Notes: generated by a model not told the origin, from the letters alone. DNA of 11,477 nucleotides from Prevotella sp. (GCA_022511055.1 JAFLSH010000078.1:1-11477), one strand, 5' to 3'. Positions 1 to 7,594 are shown, counted from the stretch's first letter. Numbers and translations: made by a program.

Positions 1-52
1 CCTCGACACCCCCGACACCCAATTTGGGTGTCGGGGGTGTCGAGGGTGTGGG
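1..52. repeat. Perfect 20-bp palindrome made of 9-bp units, candidate terminator downstream of uvrA
   Basis: Positions 1-20 and 26-45 are perfect reverse complements separated by the 5-nt loop AATTT. Each arm holds the word CGACACCC (or its complement GGGTGTCG) twice with 9-bp spacing. On the right side the 9-bp period continues once more: GGGTGTCGG at 26-34, GGGTGTCGA at 35-43 and GGGTGTGGG at 44-52. The structure lies 77 bp after the uvrA stop codon, so it could be the transcription terminator of the uvrA unit. The T-tract of a minus-strand terminator would fall to the left of position 1 and cannot be seen. Reading on the plus strand, no T-tract follows the stem. It could equally be a dispersed palindromic repeat. 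Confidence 0.6.
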
Positions 53-121
53 GTATTCAGTTTGTATGAGTACTATACGCGCGCGAGGCGCATTTTAGTG
101 TTTCGGGCAGGGAACGTTGGC

Positions 122-3025
122 TTATTTCCGGCGTTTCCGTGAAAGTTCCTGTTTCAAGAACTTCGGGGTGTAGCCTTTGCGGCTCTTGGCCACCTGTTCG
201 GGTGTGCCAACGGTGAGGATTTGTCCGCCGCGGCGGCCGCCTTCGGGCCCCATGTCGATAATCCAGTCGGCCTGCTGAATGACATCGAGGTTATGCTCAA
301 TGATAATGACCGTGTTGCCGCGGCTGACCAGCCGGCGCAGCACTTGCATCAGGATGCGTATGTCCTCGAAGTGCAGCCCGGTCGTGGGCTCGTCGAGGAT
401 ATAGACCGTCTTGCCGGTGTCCTTTTTCGACAGCTCCGTGGCCAGTTTTACGCGCTGGCTCTCGCCGCCGCTGAGGGTGGTCGAGGGCTGGCCGAGCTTG
501 ATGTAGCCGAGACCCACCTCCTGTATGGTCTTGATTTTTCGGAGAATGTCGGGCACGTTCTCGAAGAACTCCACGGCCTGGTTGATGGTCATGTCGAGTA
601 CGTCGGCAATGCTCTTGCCCTTGTAGCGCACTTCGAGCGTCTCACGGTTGTATCGCTTGCCGTGGCACGTCTCGCAGGGCACTTGTATGTTGGGCAGAAA
701 GTTCATCTCTATCGTCTTGTAGCCTTTACCGCTGCAGGTCTCGCACCGCCCTCCCTTCACGTTGAACGAGAAGCGGCCGGGCTTGTAGCCTCTAATCATG
801 GCCTCGGGCAGCCCCACGAACAGCGCACGGATGTCGGTGAAGACCCCGGTGTAGGTGGCGGGGTTGGAGTGGGGGGTGCGGCCGATGGGCGACTGGTCTA
901 CGTTGACCACCTTGTCTATCAGCTCCAGCCCCTCTATCGACTCGTAGGGCATGGGGCGCTTCAGCGAGTGGTAGAAATGCTGCGACAAGATGGGCTGCAG
1001 GGTTTCGTTGACAAGTGTGGACTTGCCCGACCCGCTGACACCCGTGACCAGAATGAGCTTGCCGAGCGGGAACTCTGCGGTAACGTCTTTCAGGTTGTTG
1101 CCGCGGGCTCCGCGGAGAATCAGCGAGCCCGTGGCAGCCTTCTTGCGGGTCGATGGCCGGTCGGCGGCGTTGTCGGCGGCGGGCTGTTGGCCTGTCGGGT
1201 CGGCATCTTCCGCTGCCGGGGTGCTGCCGTCGGCATTCAGGTATTGCGCCGTCAGCGTGTCGGCCTTCAGCAGCTCCCTGGGTGTGCCCTGGAACACCAC
1301 CTCGCCACCCTTTCGGCCGGCGCGGGGGCCAATGTCGATGATATAGTCGGCGGCGAGCATCATGTCGCGGTCGTGTTCCACCACAATGACCGTGTTGCCC
1401 AGGTCGCGCAGCTCCTTCAGCGAGCTGATGAGCCGCTCGTTGTCGCGCTGGTGCAGCCCGATGCTGGGCTCGTCGAGGATATAGAGTACGTTGACCAGCT
1501 GCGAGCCTATCTGCGTGGCCAGTCTGATGCGCTGGCTCTCGCCGCCAGAGAGTGAGGCGGCCGGGCGGTTGAGCGACAGGTAGTCGAGCCCCACCTCGAG
1601 CAGAAAGTCCAGCCGGGTGCGTATTTCCTTCAGTATCTCGGCGGCTATCTGCTGTTGCTGGCTGTCGAGATGGGTTTCCACCTGGTCGAGCCACTGCCGC
1701 AGTTCCGAGAGGTCCATTCCCGCCAGCTCGGCTATGTTCTTGTCCCAGATGCGGTAGGAGAGTGCCTCGCGGTTGAGCCGCTGCCCCTGACATTCAGGGC
1801 ACTTGGTCTCGGCCAGGAACTGGTCGGCCCACTTCTGTCCGCTGGCCGAGTCGTCGTTTTCCATGACCTGGCGCAGATACTTGATAATGCCGTCGAAGCT
1901 GACAAAGTAGTCGCTGCTGGTATGCACCAGCTCCTTGCTGATGCGCACGCTTTCCAGCGAGCCGTAGAGTACTTCGGTCATGGCCTCCTCGGGAATGTCG
2001 CTGATGCGGGTCTTCAGGTCGCAGTCGTGCTTCTTGAGTATGGCCTCTATCTGCCAGAAAATCATCTGGTTCTTATACTTTCCCAGCGGCACGATTCCCC
2101 CCTCGTAGATGCTGAACTTGCGGTTGGGAATGACTTTTGCCATGTCAATCTCGTTGATGAATCCCAGCCCCTTGCAGTGGGGGCAGGCCCCTTGCGGCGA
2201 GTTGAACGAGAAGTTGTTGGGCGCCGGGTCGCTGTAGCTGATGCCCGTCGTGGGGCACATGAGCCGCTTCGAGAAGTGCTTGGCGCTGCCCGTCTCCTTG
2301 TCGAGAATCATAATGAGCCCCTCGCCTTGCTTCATGGCTATGGCGATGCTCTTCTTCAGCCGGTCGAAGTCTTCCTGGCTGGGAGTGCCGCTGGGCAGCC
2401 CCAGCTTGTCGATAACCACTTCAATGTTGTGGTTTTTGTAGCGGTCGACCTTCATGCCGCGGGTTATTTCCTGTAGTTCGCCGTCTACGCGCATGGTCAG
2501 GTAGCCCTTGCGGCGCATGGCCTCGAACAGCTCGCGGTAGTGGCCCTTGCGGCTGCGCACCACGGGTGCCAGTATGTAGATTTTCCGGCCGGCATAGTCG
2601 CTGACAATCATGTCCAGCACCTTCTCCTCGGTGTATTTCACCATGGGCTCGCCCGTCATGTAGCTGTAGGCGCGGCCGGCGCGGGCAAAGAGCAGTCGCA
2701 TGTAGTCGTAGACCTCGGTCGTAGTGCCCACGGTGGAGCGCGGGTTTTTGTTGGTCGTCTTCTGCTCGATGCTGATAACGGGCGAAAGTCCTGTAATCTT
2801 GTCAACGTCAGGGCGTTCCATGCCGCCGAGGAAGTTGCGGGCATAGGCCGAGAAGGTCTCTATGTAGCGGCGCTGGCCCTCGGCGAAGATGGTGTCGAAG
2901 GCCAGGCTCGACTTGCCCGAGCCCGATAGCCCGGTGATAACGGTGAGCGAGTCGCGGGGTATGGCCACGTCGATGTTCTTCAGGTTGTGTACCCGGGCAC
3001 CGTAGACATTGATATATTCCGTCAT
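122..3025 (-). CDS. uvrA: UvrA, excinuclease ABC subunit A (nucleotide excision repair ATPase)
   Basis: UvrA dimerises, scans DNA for bulky lesions and loads UvrB. The 967-residue protein shows the full tandem ABC-ATPase layout. The first half has Walker A GLSGSGKSS at 32-40, signature LSGGESQ at 492-498 and Walker B YILDEPSIGLH near 515-525. The second half has Walker A GVSGSGKST at 662-670, signature LSGGESQ at 851-857 and Walker B YILDEPTTGLH near 875-885. The C-terminal zinc module is complete (Cys761, Cys764, Cys784, Cys787). The module at 257-284 has Cys257, Cys281 and Cys284, but Thr260 stands where E. coli UvrA has its second Cys. A CPEC motif lies at 409-412. An Ala/Asp-rich linker at about 598-632 joins the halves and probably accounts for much of the excess over the 940 residues of E. 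coli UvrA. The ATG at 3025 fits the conserved N-terminus. The gene lies 26 bp after the upstream secreted-protein gene on the same strand, so co-transcription is likely. Confidence 0.97.
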   Translation of the reverse strand: MTEYINVYGARVHNLKNIDVAIPRDSLTVITGLSGSGKSSLAFDTIFAEGQRRYIETFSAYARNFLGGMERPDVDKITGLSPVISIEQKTTNKNPRSTVGTTTEVYDYMRLLFARAGRAYSYMTGEPMVKYTEEKVLDMIVSDYAGRKIYILAPVVRSRKGHYRELFEAMRRKGYLTMRVDGELQEITRGMKVDRYKNHNIEVVIDKLGLPSGTPSQEDFDRLKKSIAIAMKQGEGLIMILDKETGSAKHFSKRLMCPTTGISYSDPAPNNFSFNSPQGACPHCKGLGFINEIDMAKVIPNRKFSIYEGGIVPLGKYKNQMIFWQIEAILKKHDCDLKTRISDIPEEAMTEVLYGSLESVRISKELVHTSSDYFVSFDGIIKYLRQVMENDDSASGQKWADQFLAETKCPECQGQRLNREALSYRIWDKNIAELAGMDLSELRQWLDQVETHLDSQQQQIAAEILKEIRTRLDFLLEVGLDYLSLNRPAASLSGGESQRIRLATQIGSQLVNVLYILDEPSIGLHQRDNERLISSLKELRDLGNTVIVVEHDRDMMLAADYIIDIGPRAGRKGGEVVFQGTPRELLKADTLTAQYLNADGSTPAAEDADPTGQQPAADNAADRPSTRKKAATGSLILRGARGNNLKDVTAEFPLGKLILVTGVSGSGKSTLVNETLQPILSQHFYHSLKRPMPYESIEGLELIDKVVNVDQSPIGRTPHSNPATYTGVFTDIRALFVGLPEAMIRGYKPGRFSFNVKGGRCETCSGKGYKTIEMNFLPNIQVPCETCHGKRYNRETLEVRYKGKSIADVLDMTINQAVEFFENVPDILRKIKTIQEVGLGYIKLGQPSTTLSGGESQRVKLATELSKKDTGKTVYILDEPTTGLHFEDIRILMQVLRRLVSRGNTVIIIEHNLDVIQQADWIIDMGPEGGRRGGQILTVGTPEQVAKSRKGYTPKFLKQELSRKRRK

Positions 3026-3051
3026 GGTTGTTTCTCAGTAGGGGAGTGTTT

Positions 3052-3741
3052 CTATTCTGAAGGGGTCGTTCCCTCAATGTAGCCGCGCAGCAGGTTGATG
3101 TCGCGGCGAATGTTGTAGTTGCGCCCGTCGGCGCCGCGGGCTTTCACCTGCAGGAAATAGACACCGTCTTTGACATCCTTGCCCTTGAACGTGCCATCCC
3201 AGCCGTCGGCCGGGTCGGTCCAGTCGAAGAGCTTCTGCCCCCAGCGGTTGAAGATGTAGGCGTGGAACTCCACAATGCTGCGGTAGCCCTCCTTGGCGCG
3301 GAACACGTCGTTGATGCCGTCGCCGTTGGGCGAGAAGGCATTGGGAAACTCCAGCTTGCTCTCGCTGATGACTACGGTGATGGTGGTCGAGTCAAGCTCC
3401 ACGGTGCCGTCGAGGGTCACCTTGAGGGTGATGGTGAACGAGCCCGACTCCACGAAGCGGTAGTCGGTGTTCTCCTCATAGCGCACCATGAAGTCGTTGT
3501 CGGCACCCTCCTTTCTGAAATGCCATTCGTAGGCCGGCACGTGGCTGCCCATGCCCGTAGGGTTGGCCCTGAAGGTCACGTCGAGCGGCGCCTCGCCGTC
3601 GTCAATGCTGGTCGTTTCTTGCATCTCGCCTTCTGAGTCTGTGTAGATGGCCGTGGGCGACACGGCGGGGGTGTCGTCTGCCTGCGCCAAAAGGGAGAAA
3701 AATGTCAGCAGCGGCAGCAAAAATATCAGTTTTCTGTTCAT
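3052..3741 (-). CDS. Secreted protein with Ig/PKD-like region and T9SS type B (CHU_C, gliding-motility-associated) C-terminal domain
   Basis: A 229-residue exported protein. Residues 1-21 form a signal peptide (MNRK, hydrophobic core, likely cut at AQA/DD). Residues 50-125 look like a PKD/Ig-type beta domain: APLDVTFRANPTG, then YEWHF, then a GSFTITLKVTLDG stretch. Residues 131-220 match the gliding-motility-associated C-terminal domain: FPNAFSPNGDGINDVFR at 132-148, FNRWGQKLFDW at 164-174, GWDGTFKG at 180-187, DGVYFLQVKA at 192-201. In Bacteroidota this domain is known as a type B sorting signal for the type IX secretion system, so the product is probably moved across the outer membrane. The open frame runs upstream to 4035, but that extension covers the divergent LysM gene and lacks a signal peptide; the ATG at 3741 also sits correctly below the -7 box at 3761-3768. 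No adhesin or enzyme domain precedes the sorting domain, so the function is unknown. It is the first gene of the uvrA unit. Confidence 0.88.
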   Translation of the reverse strand: MNRKLIFLLPLLTFFSLLAQADDTPAVSPTAIYTDSEGEMQETTSIDDGEAPLDVTFRANPTGMGSHVPAYEWHFRKEGADNDFMVRYEENTDYRFVESGSFTITLKVTLDGTVELDSTTITVVISESKLEFPNAFSPNGDGINDVFRAKEGYRSIVEFHAYIFNRWGQKLFDWTDPADGWDGTFKGKDVKDGVYFLQVKARGADGRNYNIRRDINLLRGYIEGTTPSE

Positions 3742-3760
3742 TTTCTTTAGGATTATCGTG

Positions 3761-3768
3761 CAAAGGTA
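3761..3768 (-). promoter_or_regulatory. Candidate Bacteroidota -7 box (TACCTTTG) for the T9SS-type secreted gene and uvrA
   Basis: On the minus strand this reads TACCTTTG, an exact fit to the Bacteroidota sigma-ABfr -7 consensus TAnnTTTG. It stands about 19 bases before the ATG at 3741, which gives a very short leader. No clear TTTG -33 element is found 19-21 bases upstream, so the promoter is supported by the -7 box and its position only. Confidence 0.55.
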
Positions 3769-3788
3769 GTCAAAAAAGTGGGAATAAT

Positions 3789-3820
3789 GTTGATTTAGCC
3801 ATAGTTTTTTTGTAATTTTG
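3789..3820 (+). promoter_or_regulatory. Candidate Bacteroidota promoter (GTTG-N20-TAATTTTG) for the LysM gene and genes downstream
   Basis: TAATTTTG at 3813-3820 fits the -7 consensus TAnnTTTG exactly. GTTG at 3789-3792 matches three of four bases of the -33 element TTTG with a 20-bp spacer, inside the usual 19-21. The ATG of the LysM gene begins at 3848, leaving a leader of roughly 20-25 nt that is A-rich (GAAGAAAACGAAAAAT) and without a strong Shine-Dalgarno site, as is common in this phylum. It is divergent from the promoter at 3761-3768. Confidence 0.6.
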
Positions 3821-3847
3821 TAGCCGAAAACGAAGAAAACGAAAAAT

Positions 3848-5236
3848 ATGAAGTGGATATCAAGATATTTTCTGCTGTCAGTGCTGCTCGTTTTTGCCGC
3901 AGACACGCTGACTGCGCAGACACCGGCGCAGCGTGGGCAACACCTGGTGAAGCGTAAGGAGACCATCTTCGGCATAGCCCGGCAGTACGGAATTACCATT
4001 GAGGAGCTGGCCAAGGCCAACCCGGCAATGAACAACCCTGGCTACGAACTGAAGAAGGGTGATGTGCTGAACATTCCCTTCCCGACTGGCGGAACGGCTG
4101 AGAGCGGGGCTAAGGGCGGCACCGCCGCTGCCGGCACTGCTGCCCAGACGGCTAATCCCGCCCCGGTCAGTCAGGCCGCCAAGGGCAAGCTGCGCCTGGG
4201 TGTCATGCTGCCGCTGCACGATGTGAATGGAGACGGCAAGCGAATGGTGGAATACTACCGTGGCGTGCTGATGGCCTGCGATAGCCTGAAGAAAGTGGGC
4301 ATCTCGGTCGATGTACACGCATGGAACGTGCCCGAAGAGGGTGACATCAGCGCTACGCTGAAGGAAAAGGGGGCGAAAGACTGCGATTTGATTATCGGCC
4401 CGCTCTATAGCAAGCAGGTGAAACCGCTGGCCGAGTTTGCCGCCCAGAACAACATCAAGGTGCTGATACCCTTCAGCATCAACTCTCAGGAAGTGCTGAC
4501 CAACCGCCAGCTCTTTCAGGTCTATCAGAGCCAGAACGACTTCAATGATGCGGTGGTGAATCGCTTCATCGACCGCTTCAAGGGTCACCATGTCGTCATC
4601 ATCGATTGCAACGACTCTACCAGTGACAAAGGCTCTTTCACGGCCAGCCTGCGCCGCCGCCTGGAAGTCCAGGGCAGCCAGTATAGCATTACTAACCTGA
4701 AGTCTTCAGACCAGAACTTCCTGAAGGGCTTCAGCACAACGCAGCGGAACGTCGTGGTGCTGAACACGGCGCGCTCGCCGGAGCTGAATGCGGCCATTGC
4801 CAAGCTGAACAGCCTGAAGCTGAACACCCCGAACTTGAACATCACCCTCTTTGGCTACACCGAGTGGCTGATGTACACGAAGTTCCAGCTGGAGAACTTC
4901 TATAAGTTTGATGTCTATATCCCGTCGGCATTCTATACCAACCCGCTGTCGTCGGCCACGGAGCGCATCCAGCAGAAATACCGCTGGAACTTCCATCAGG
5001 ATATGCAGCAGGCGCTGCCGCGCTTTGCCATCACCGGCTTTGACCACGCCATGTTCTTCCTCTTGGGATTACATCGGAACGGGGCCGACTTCAACGGCAT
5101 GCTCGGCTCAGTGAACTATACCCCCATACAGACCCCGTTGCGGTTTGAGCGCATCGGCAACGGCGGGCTGAAGAACCGCAGCCTGCTTTTCGTTCACTAC
5201 AAGCCGGAACACCAGGTTGAACTCATTAGCTACTGA
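3848..5236 (+). CDS. LysM-domain protein fused to a type I periplasmic-binding-protein fold
   Basis: A 462-residue exported protein. Residues 1-24 are a signal peptide (hydrophobic segment 7-20, likely cut after LTAQ or just before it). Residues 31-78 form one LysM peptidoglycan-binding domain (HLVKRKETIFGIARQYGITIEELAKANP, ending in LKKGDVLNIP). An Ala/Gly/Thr-rich flexible linker follows at 80-112. Residues 115-455 read as a periplasmic-binding-protein type I fold of the amino-acid ABC-receptor group: LRLGVMLPLHD at 115-125, YYRGVLMACDSLKK at 136-149, DLIIGPLYSKQVKPLAEFA at 180-198 and VLIPFS at 205-210. No ABC permease or ATPase lies nearby, so a transport role is doubtful. An envelope role in binding peptidoglycan or a ligand is more likely, formally resembling LpoA-type synthase activators, but that is inference. 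The ATG at 3848 gives the signal peptide directly. The next gene starts 1 nt after this stop codon. Confidence 0.85.
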   Translation: MKWISRYFLLSVLLVFAADTLTAQTPAQRGQHLVKRKETIFGIARQYGITIEELAKANPAMNNPGYELKKGDVLNIPFPTGGTAESGAKGGTAAAGTAAQTANPAPVSQAAKGKLRLGVMLPLHDVNGDGKRMVEYYRGVLMACDSLKKVGISVDVHAWNVPEEGDISATLKEKGAKDCDLIIGPLYSKQVKPLAEFAAQNNIKVLIPFSINSQEVLTNRQLFQVYQSQNDFNDAVVNRFIDRFKGHHVVIIDCNDSTSDKGSFTASLRRRLEVQGSQYSITNLKSSDQNFLKGFSTTQRNVVVLNTARSPELNAAIAKLNSLKLNTPNLNITLFGYTEWLMYTKFQLENFYKFDVYIPSAFYTNPLSSATERIQQKYRWNFHQDMQQALPRFAITGFDHAMFFLLGLHRNGADFNGMLGSVNYTPIQTPLRFERIGNGGLKNRSLLFVHYKPEHQVELISY

Positions 5237-5237
5237 C

Positions 5238-6041
5238 ATGATGGTCGCCATACTGAATCTAAGGAAACTTCTGCTGCTTGGGCTGCTGCTGGCCGTGACC
5301 TCCGGCGTGGTGGCTCAGGTCGGGCAGTATCGCAGCGAGTTTGCCGCAGGTGTCAATGGTGGCTATGTGCTGAGCAACGTGGGATTTTCGCCCCGAATAC
5401 CCCAGAGCATGCTGGGCGGAAAGACGGCAGGCATCACCCTGCGCTACACCTGCGAGAAATACTTCAACAGCATCTGCGCCATCGTGGCCGAGGTGAACTA
5501 TGCGCAGACCGGCTGGAAAGAGCGCATCGAGGATATCAACGAAAACCCCGTCATGGCGCTCGACAAAGACGAGCCGGAAGCCTATTCGCGGGTGGTCGAC
5601 TACGTTCAGGTGCCGGTCTTTGCCCGCTTAGGGTGGGGGCGCGAGCGCAGCGGCTTTCAGTTCTTCTTCCAGATTGGCCCCCAGCTGGGCTACTATCTGA
5701 GCGAGAAGGCCATAGCCAACTTTGACATTGACCATCCTAATGCGCAAGACCGCGCCTCCAAGATTTCAATGCCGCTACAGAACTATCCCGACTATAAGGG
5801 CATCTACCACATGCCGATAGAGAACAAGCTCGACTACGGCATCACGGGCAGCTTCGGCCTGGAGTTCTCAAACCGCTATCTTGGCCACTTCCTGTTCGAT
5901 GCCCGCTATTACTTTGGCCTGGGCAACATCTACGGCAACACGAAGCGCGACTTCTTCGGCAAGTCTAACTATGCCAACATTGCCGTCAAGCTGTCGTATC
6001 TCTTCGACATATCTAAGACAACTAACCCTAAAATTAAATAA
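5238..6041 (+). CDS. Outer-membrane beta-barrel protein (PorT-like / OMP_b-brl family)
   Basis: A 267-residue protein. Residues 1-27 form a signal peptide (LRKLLLLGLLLAV core, likely cut after SGVVA or AQ). The mature part alternates polar and aromatic/aliphatic residues as in membrane beta-strands: FAAGVNGGYVLSNVGF at 35-50, AGITLRYTCEKYFN at 64-77, IVAEVNYAQTGW at 82-93, VVDYVQVPVFARLGW at 119-133, FQFFFQIGPQLGYYL at 140-154, YGITGSFGLEFSN at 200-212, FLFDARYYFGLGNIY at 218-232 and ANIAVKLSYLFDI at 246-258. This is the usual layout of small Bacteroidota barrels annotated as porin family or PorT family. Membership of that broad family is well supported; identity with the T9SS component PorT itself is not. 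The reading frame can be extended to a TTG at 5217 inside the previous gene, but the ATG at 5238 (or 5241) puts the signal peptide at the N-terminus. One base separates it from the LysM gene, so the two are probably translationally coupled. Confidence 0.82.
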   Translation: MMVAILNLRKLLLLGLLLAVTSGVVAQVGQYRSEFAAGVNGGYVLSNVGFSPRIPQSMLGGKTAGITLRYTCEKYFNSICAIVAEVNYAQTGWKERIEDINENPVMALDKDEPEAYSRVVDYVQVPVFARLGWGRERSGFQFFFQIGPQLGYYLSEKAIANFDIDHPNAQDRASKISMPLQNYPDYKGIYHMPIENKLDYGITGSFGLEFSNRYLGHFLFDARYYFGLGNIYGNTKRDFFGKSNYANIAVKLSYLFDISKTTNPKIK

Positions 6042-6044
6042 ATT

Positions 6045-7562
6045 ATGTTTGAAGGACAACCTAAAGGACTATTTGCGTTGGCTCTGGCCAACACAGGTGA
6101 GCGATTTGGCTATTACACCATGCTCGCCGTTTTCGCTTTGTTTTTAAGGGCCAACTACGGCCTTGATGCCGGCTGGGCGGGAGAAATCTACAGCGATTTT
6201 CTCATGCTCGTCTACTTCCTGCCCATTGTGGGCGGCTGGCTGGCTGACCGCTTTGGCTTCGGCCGCATGGTCACCATCGGCATCATCATCATGTTCATTG
6301 GCTACGCGCTGCTGTCAGTACCCCTGGGGGGCGATACCTTCGCGCTGATAGTCATGCTTGTGGCGCTGGTGCTGATTGGACTGGGCACAGGTCTCTTCAA
6401 GGGTAACCTCCAGGTGATGGTGGGCGACCTCTACAACGACCCGCGCTATGCCAACAAGCGTGATGCCGGTTTCTCACTCTTCTACATGGCCATCAACATC
6501 GGTGCGCTCTTTGCCCCCACGGCGGCCGTGCGCATCATGGAGTGGGCACAGCAGAATTTGGGCACGTCGGTCAACGACTCCTATCACTTCGCCTTTGCCG
6601 TGGCTTGCGCCTCGCTGATTCTCTCCATTGCCATCTACTATGTGTTCCGCGGCACTTTCCGCCACGTGGAAGGCGGCAAGGGCGGCAACAAGAATCAGGC
6701 TACCGTCAACGAGCCGGAGCTGAGCAAAGAGGAGACTACCCAGCGCATTGTGGCGTTGGTGCTTGTCTTCGCCGTGGTCATCTTCTTCTGGATGGCGTTC
6801 CACCAGAACGGCCTGTCGCTGACTTACTTTGCCGATGAGTTTACGGCCAAGTCGGCTACCGGCACAGACATCATGCCATTCGATGTAATGAATCTGGTGA
6901 TGATTATCTTCATCGTCTATGCCGGTTTCTCGTTCTTCCAGAGCAAGACTGCAAAGGCCAAGGGCATCTCGGCTGCCGTTATTGTGGCCGCCCTTGCCGT
7001 ACTCGTCTACAAGTACACCCAGGCAACGGGCGAGGTGGCTATCTCTGCACCCATCTTCCAGCAGTTCAACCCCTTCTATGTGGTGGCGCTCACGCCAGTC
7101 TCCATGGCCATCTTTAGCAGCCTGGCCAGCAAGGGCAAGGAACCCACACCGCCGCGGAAGATTGCCTACGGTATGTTGGTGGCTGCGGTGGCCTTTGTCG
7201 TCATGGCAATGGCTTCGCAGGGTCTGCCCACGCCTAACGAGCAGAAGGCGGCTGGCGATGCTGCCATGCTCGTGTCGCCTTATTGGCTGATTGGCACTTA
7301 CCTCATCCTGACCTTCGGCGAGCTGCTGCTCTCGCCCATGGGCATTTCCTTCGTCTCGAAGGTGGCTCCCCCGAAGTATAAGGGTCTGATGATGGGTGGC
7401 TGGTTTGTCTCCACCGCCATTGGCAACAAGCTCGTTGGTGTCGGCGGCTATCTCTGGGGTGACATCTCCCTGACTGTTGTCTGGGGTGTGTTCATTGCCG
7501 TCTGCATCATTGCGGCTGCCTTCATGTTCTCAATGATGAAGCGCCTCGAGAAAGTCTGTTAG
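6045..7562 (+). CDS. POT/PTR2-family proton-coupled oligopeptide transporter (peptide MFS transporter)
   Basis: A 505-residue polytopic inner-membrane protein, expected to import di- and tripeptides with protons. Family marks are GERFGYYTM at 18-26 (the ExxERFxYY motif of helix 1), the PTR2 signature around FYMAINIGALFAP at 146-158, an FFWMAFHQNG helix-7 segment at 247-256 and a helix-10 segment FGELLLSPMG at 424-433 with Glu425. Residues 205-232 form a charged cytoplasmic loop between the two six-helix bundles, and extra helices are likely at 305-325 and 372-390, giving about 14 as in bacterial POTs. Asn16 occupies the first Glu of the ExxER motif (N-T-G-E-R), whereas Glu19 and Arg20 are kept. 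The ATG at 6045 follows the previous stop by 3 nt, in an AT-rich start region. Substrate specificity cannot be read from the sequence. Confidence 0.92.
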   Translation: MFEGQPKGLFALALANTGERFGYYTMLAVFALFLRANYGLDAGWAGEIYSDFLMLVYFLPIVGGWLADRFGFGRMVTIGIIIMFIGYALLSVPLGGDTFALIVMLVALVLIGLGTGLFKGNLQVMVGDLYNDPRYANKRDAGFSLFYMAINIGALFAPTAAVRIMEWAQQNLGTSVNDSYHFAFAVACASLILSIAIYYVFRGTFRHVEGGKGGNKNQATVNEPELSKEETTQRIVALVLVFAVVIFFWMAFHQNGLSLTYFADEFTAKSATGTDIMPFDVMNLVMIIFIVYAGFSFFQSKTAKAKGISAAVIVAALAVLVYKYTQATGEVAISAPIFQQFNPFYVVALTPVSMAIFSSLASKGKEPTPPRKIAYGMLVAAVAFVVMAMASQGLPTPNEQKAAGDAAMLVSPYWLIGTYLILTFGELLLSPMGISFVSKVAPPKYKGLMMGGWFVSTAIGNKLVGVGGYLWGDISLTVVWGVFIAVCIIAAAFMFSMMKRLEKVC

Positions 7563-7594
7563 TATTTTTCTGACAAATAAGCGAATCAGCAGTC

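Noticed and set aside
78..105. GCGC-rich stretch followed by ATTTTA as a plus-strand terminator.
   Set aside because: The possible stem is only about 4 bp, the T-run is four bases, and no plus-strand gene end is visible to its left.
221..1555. A 444-codon open frame antisense to the second half of uvrA.
   Set aside because: It is the complement of a GC-rich, strongly conserved gene; its translation is low-complexity, His/Val/Gly-rich, shows no domain and has no promoter.
3742..4035. N-terminal extension of the T9SS-type protein up to an ATG at 4035.
   Set aside because: The extension runs through the divergent promoter region and the LysM coding region and would hide the signal peptide that starts at 3741.
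3848..5236. Reading the LysM protein as an amino-acid ABC-transporter substrate-binding protein.
   Set aside because: Only the fold supports this; no permease or ATPase gene is in the window, and a LysM tether is unusual for a transport receptor.
5217..5237. TTG start for the beta-barrel protein inside the LysM gene.
   Set aside because: It would add seven polar residues before the signal peptide; the ATG at 5238, 1 nt after the LysM stop, is the simpler start.
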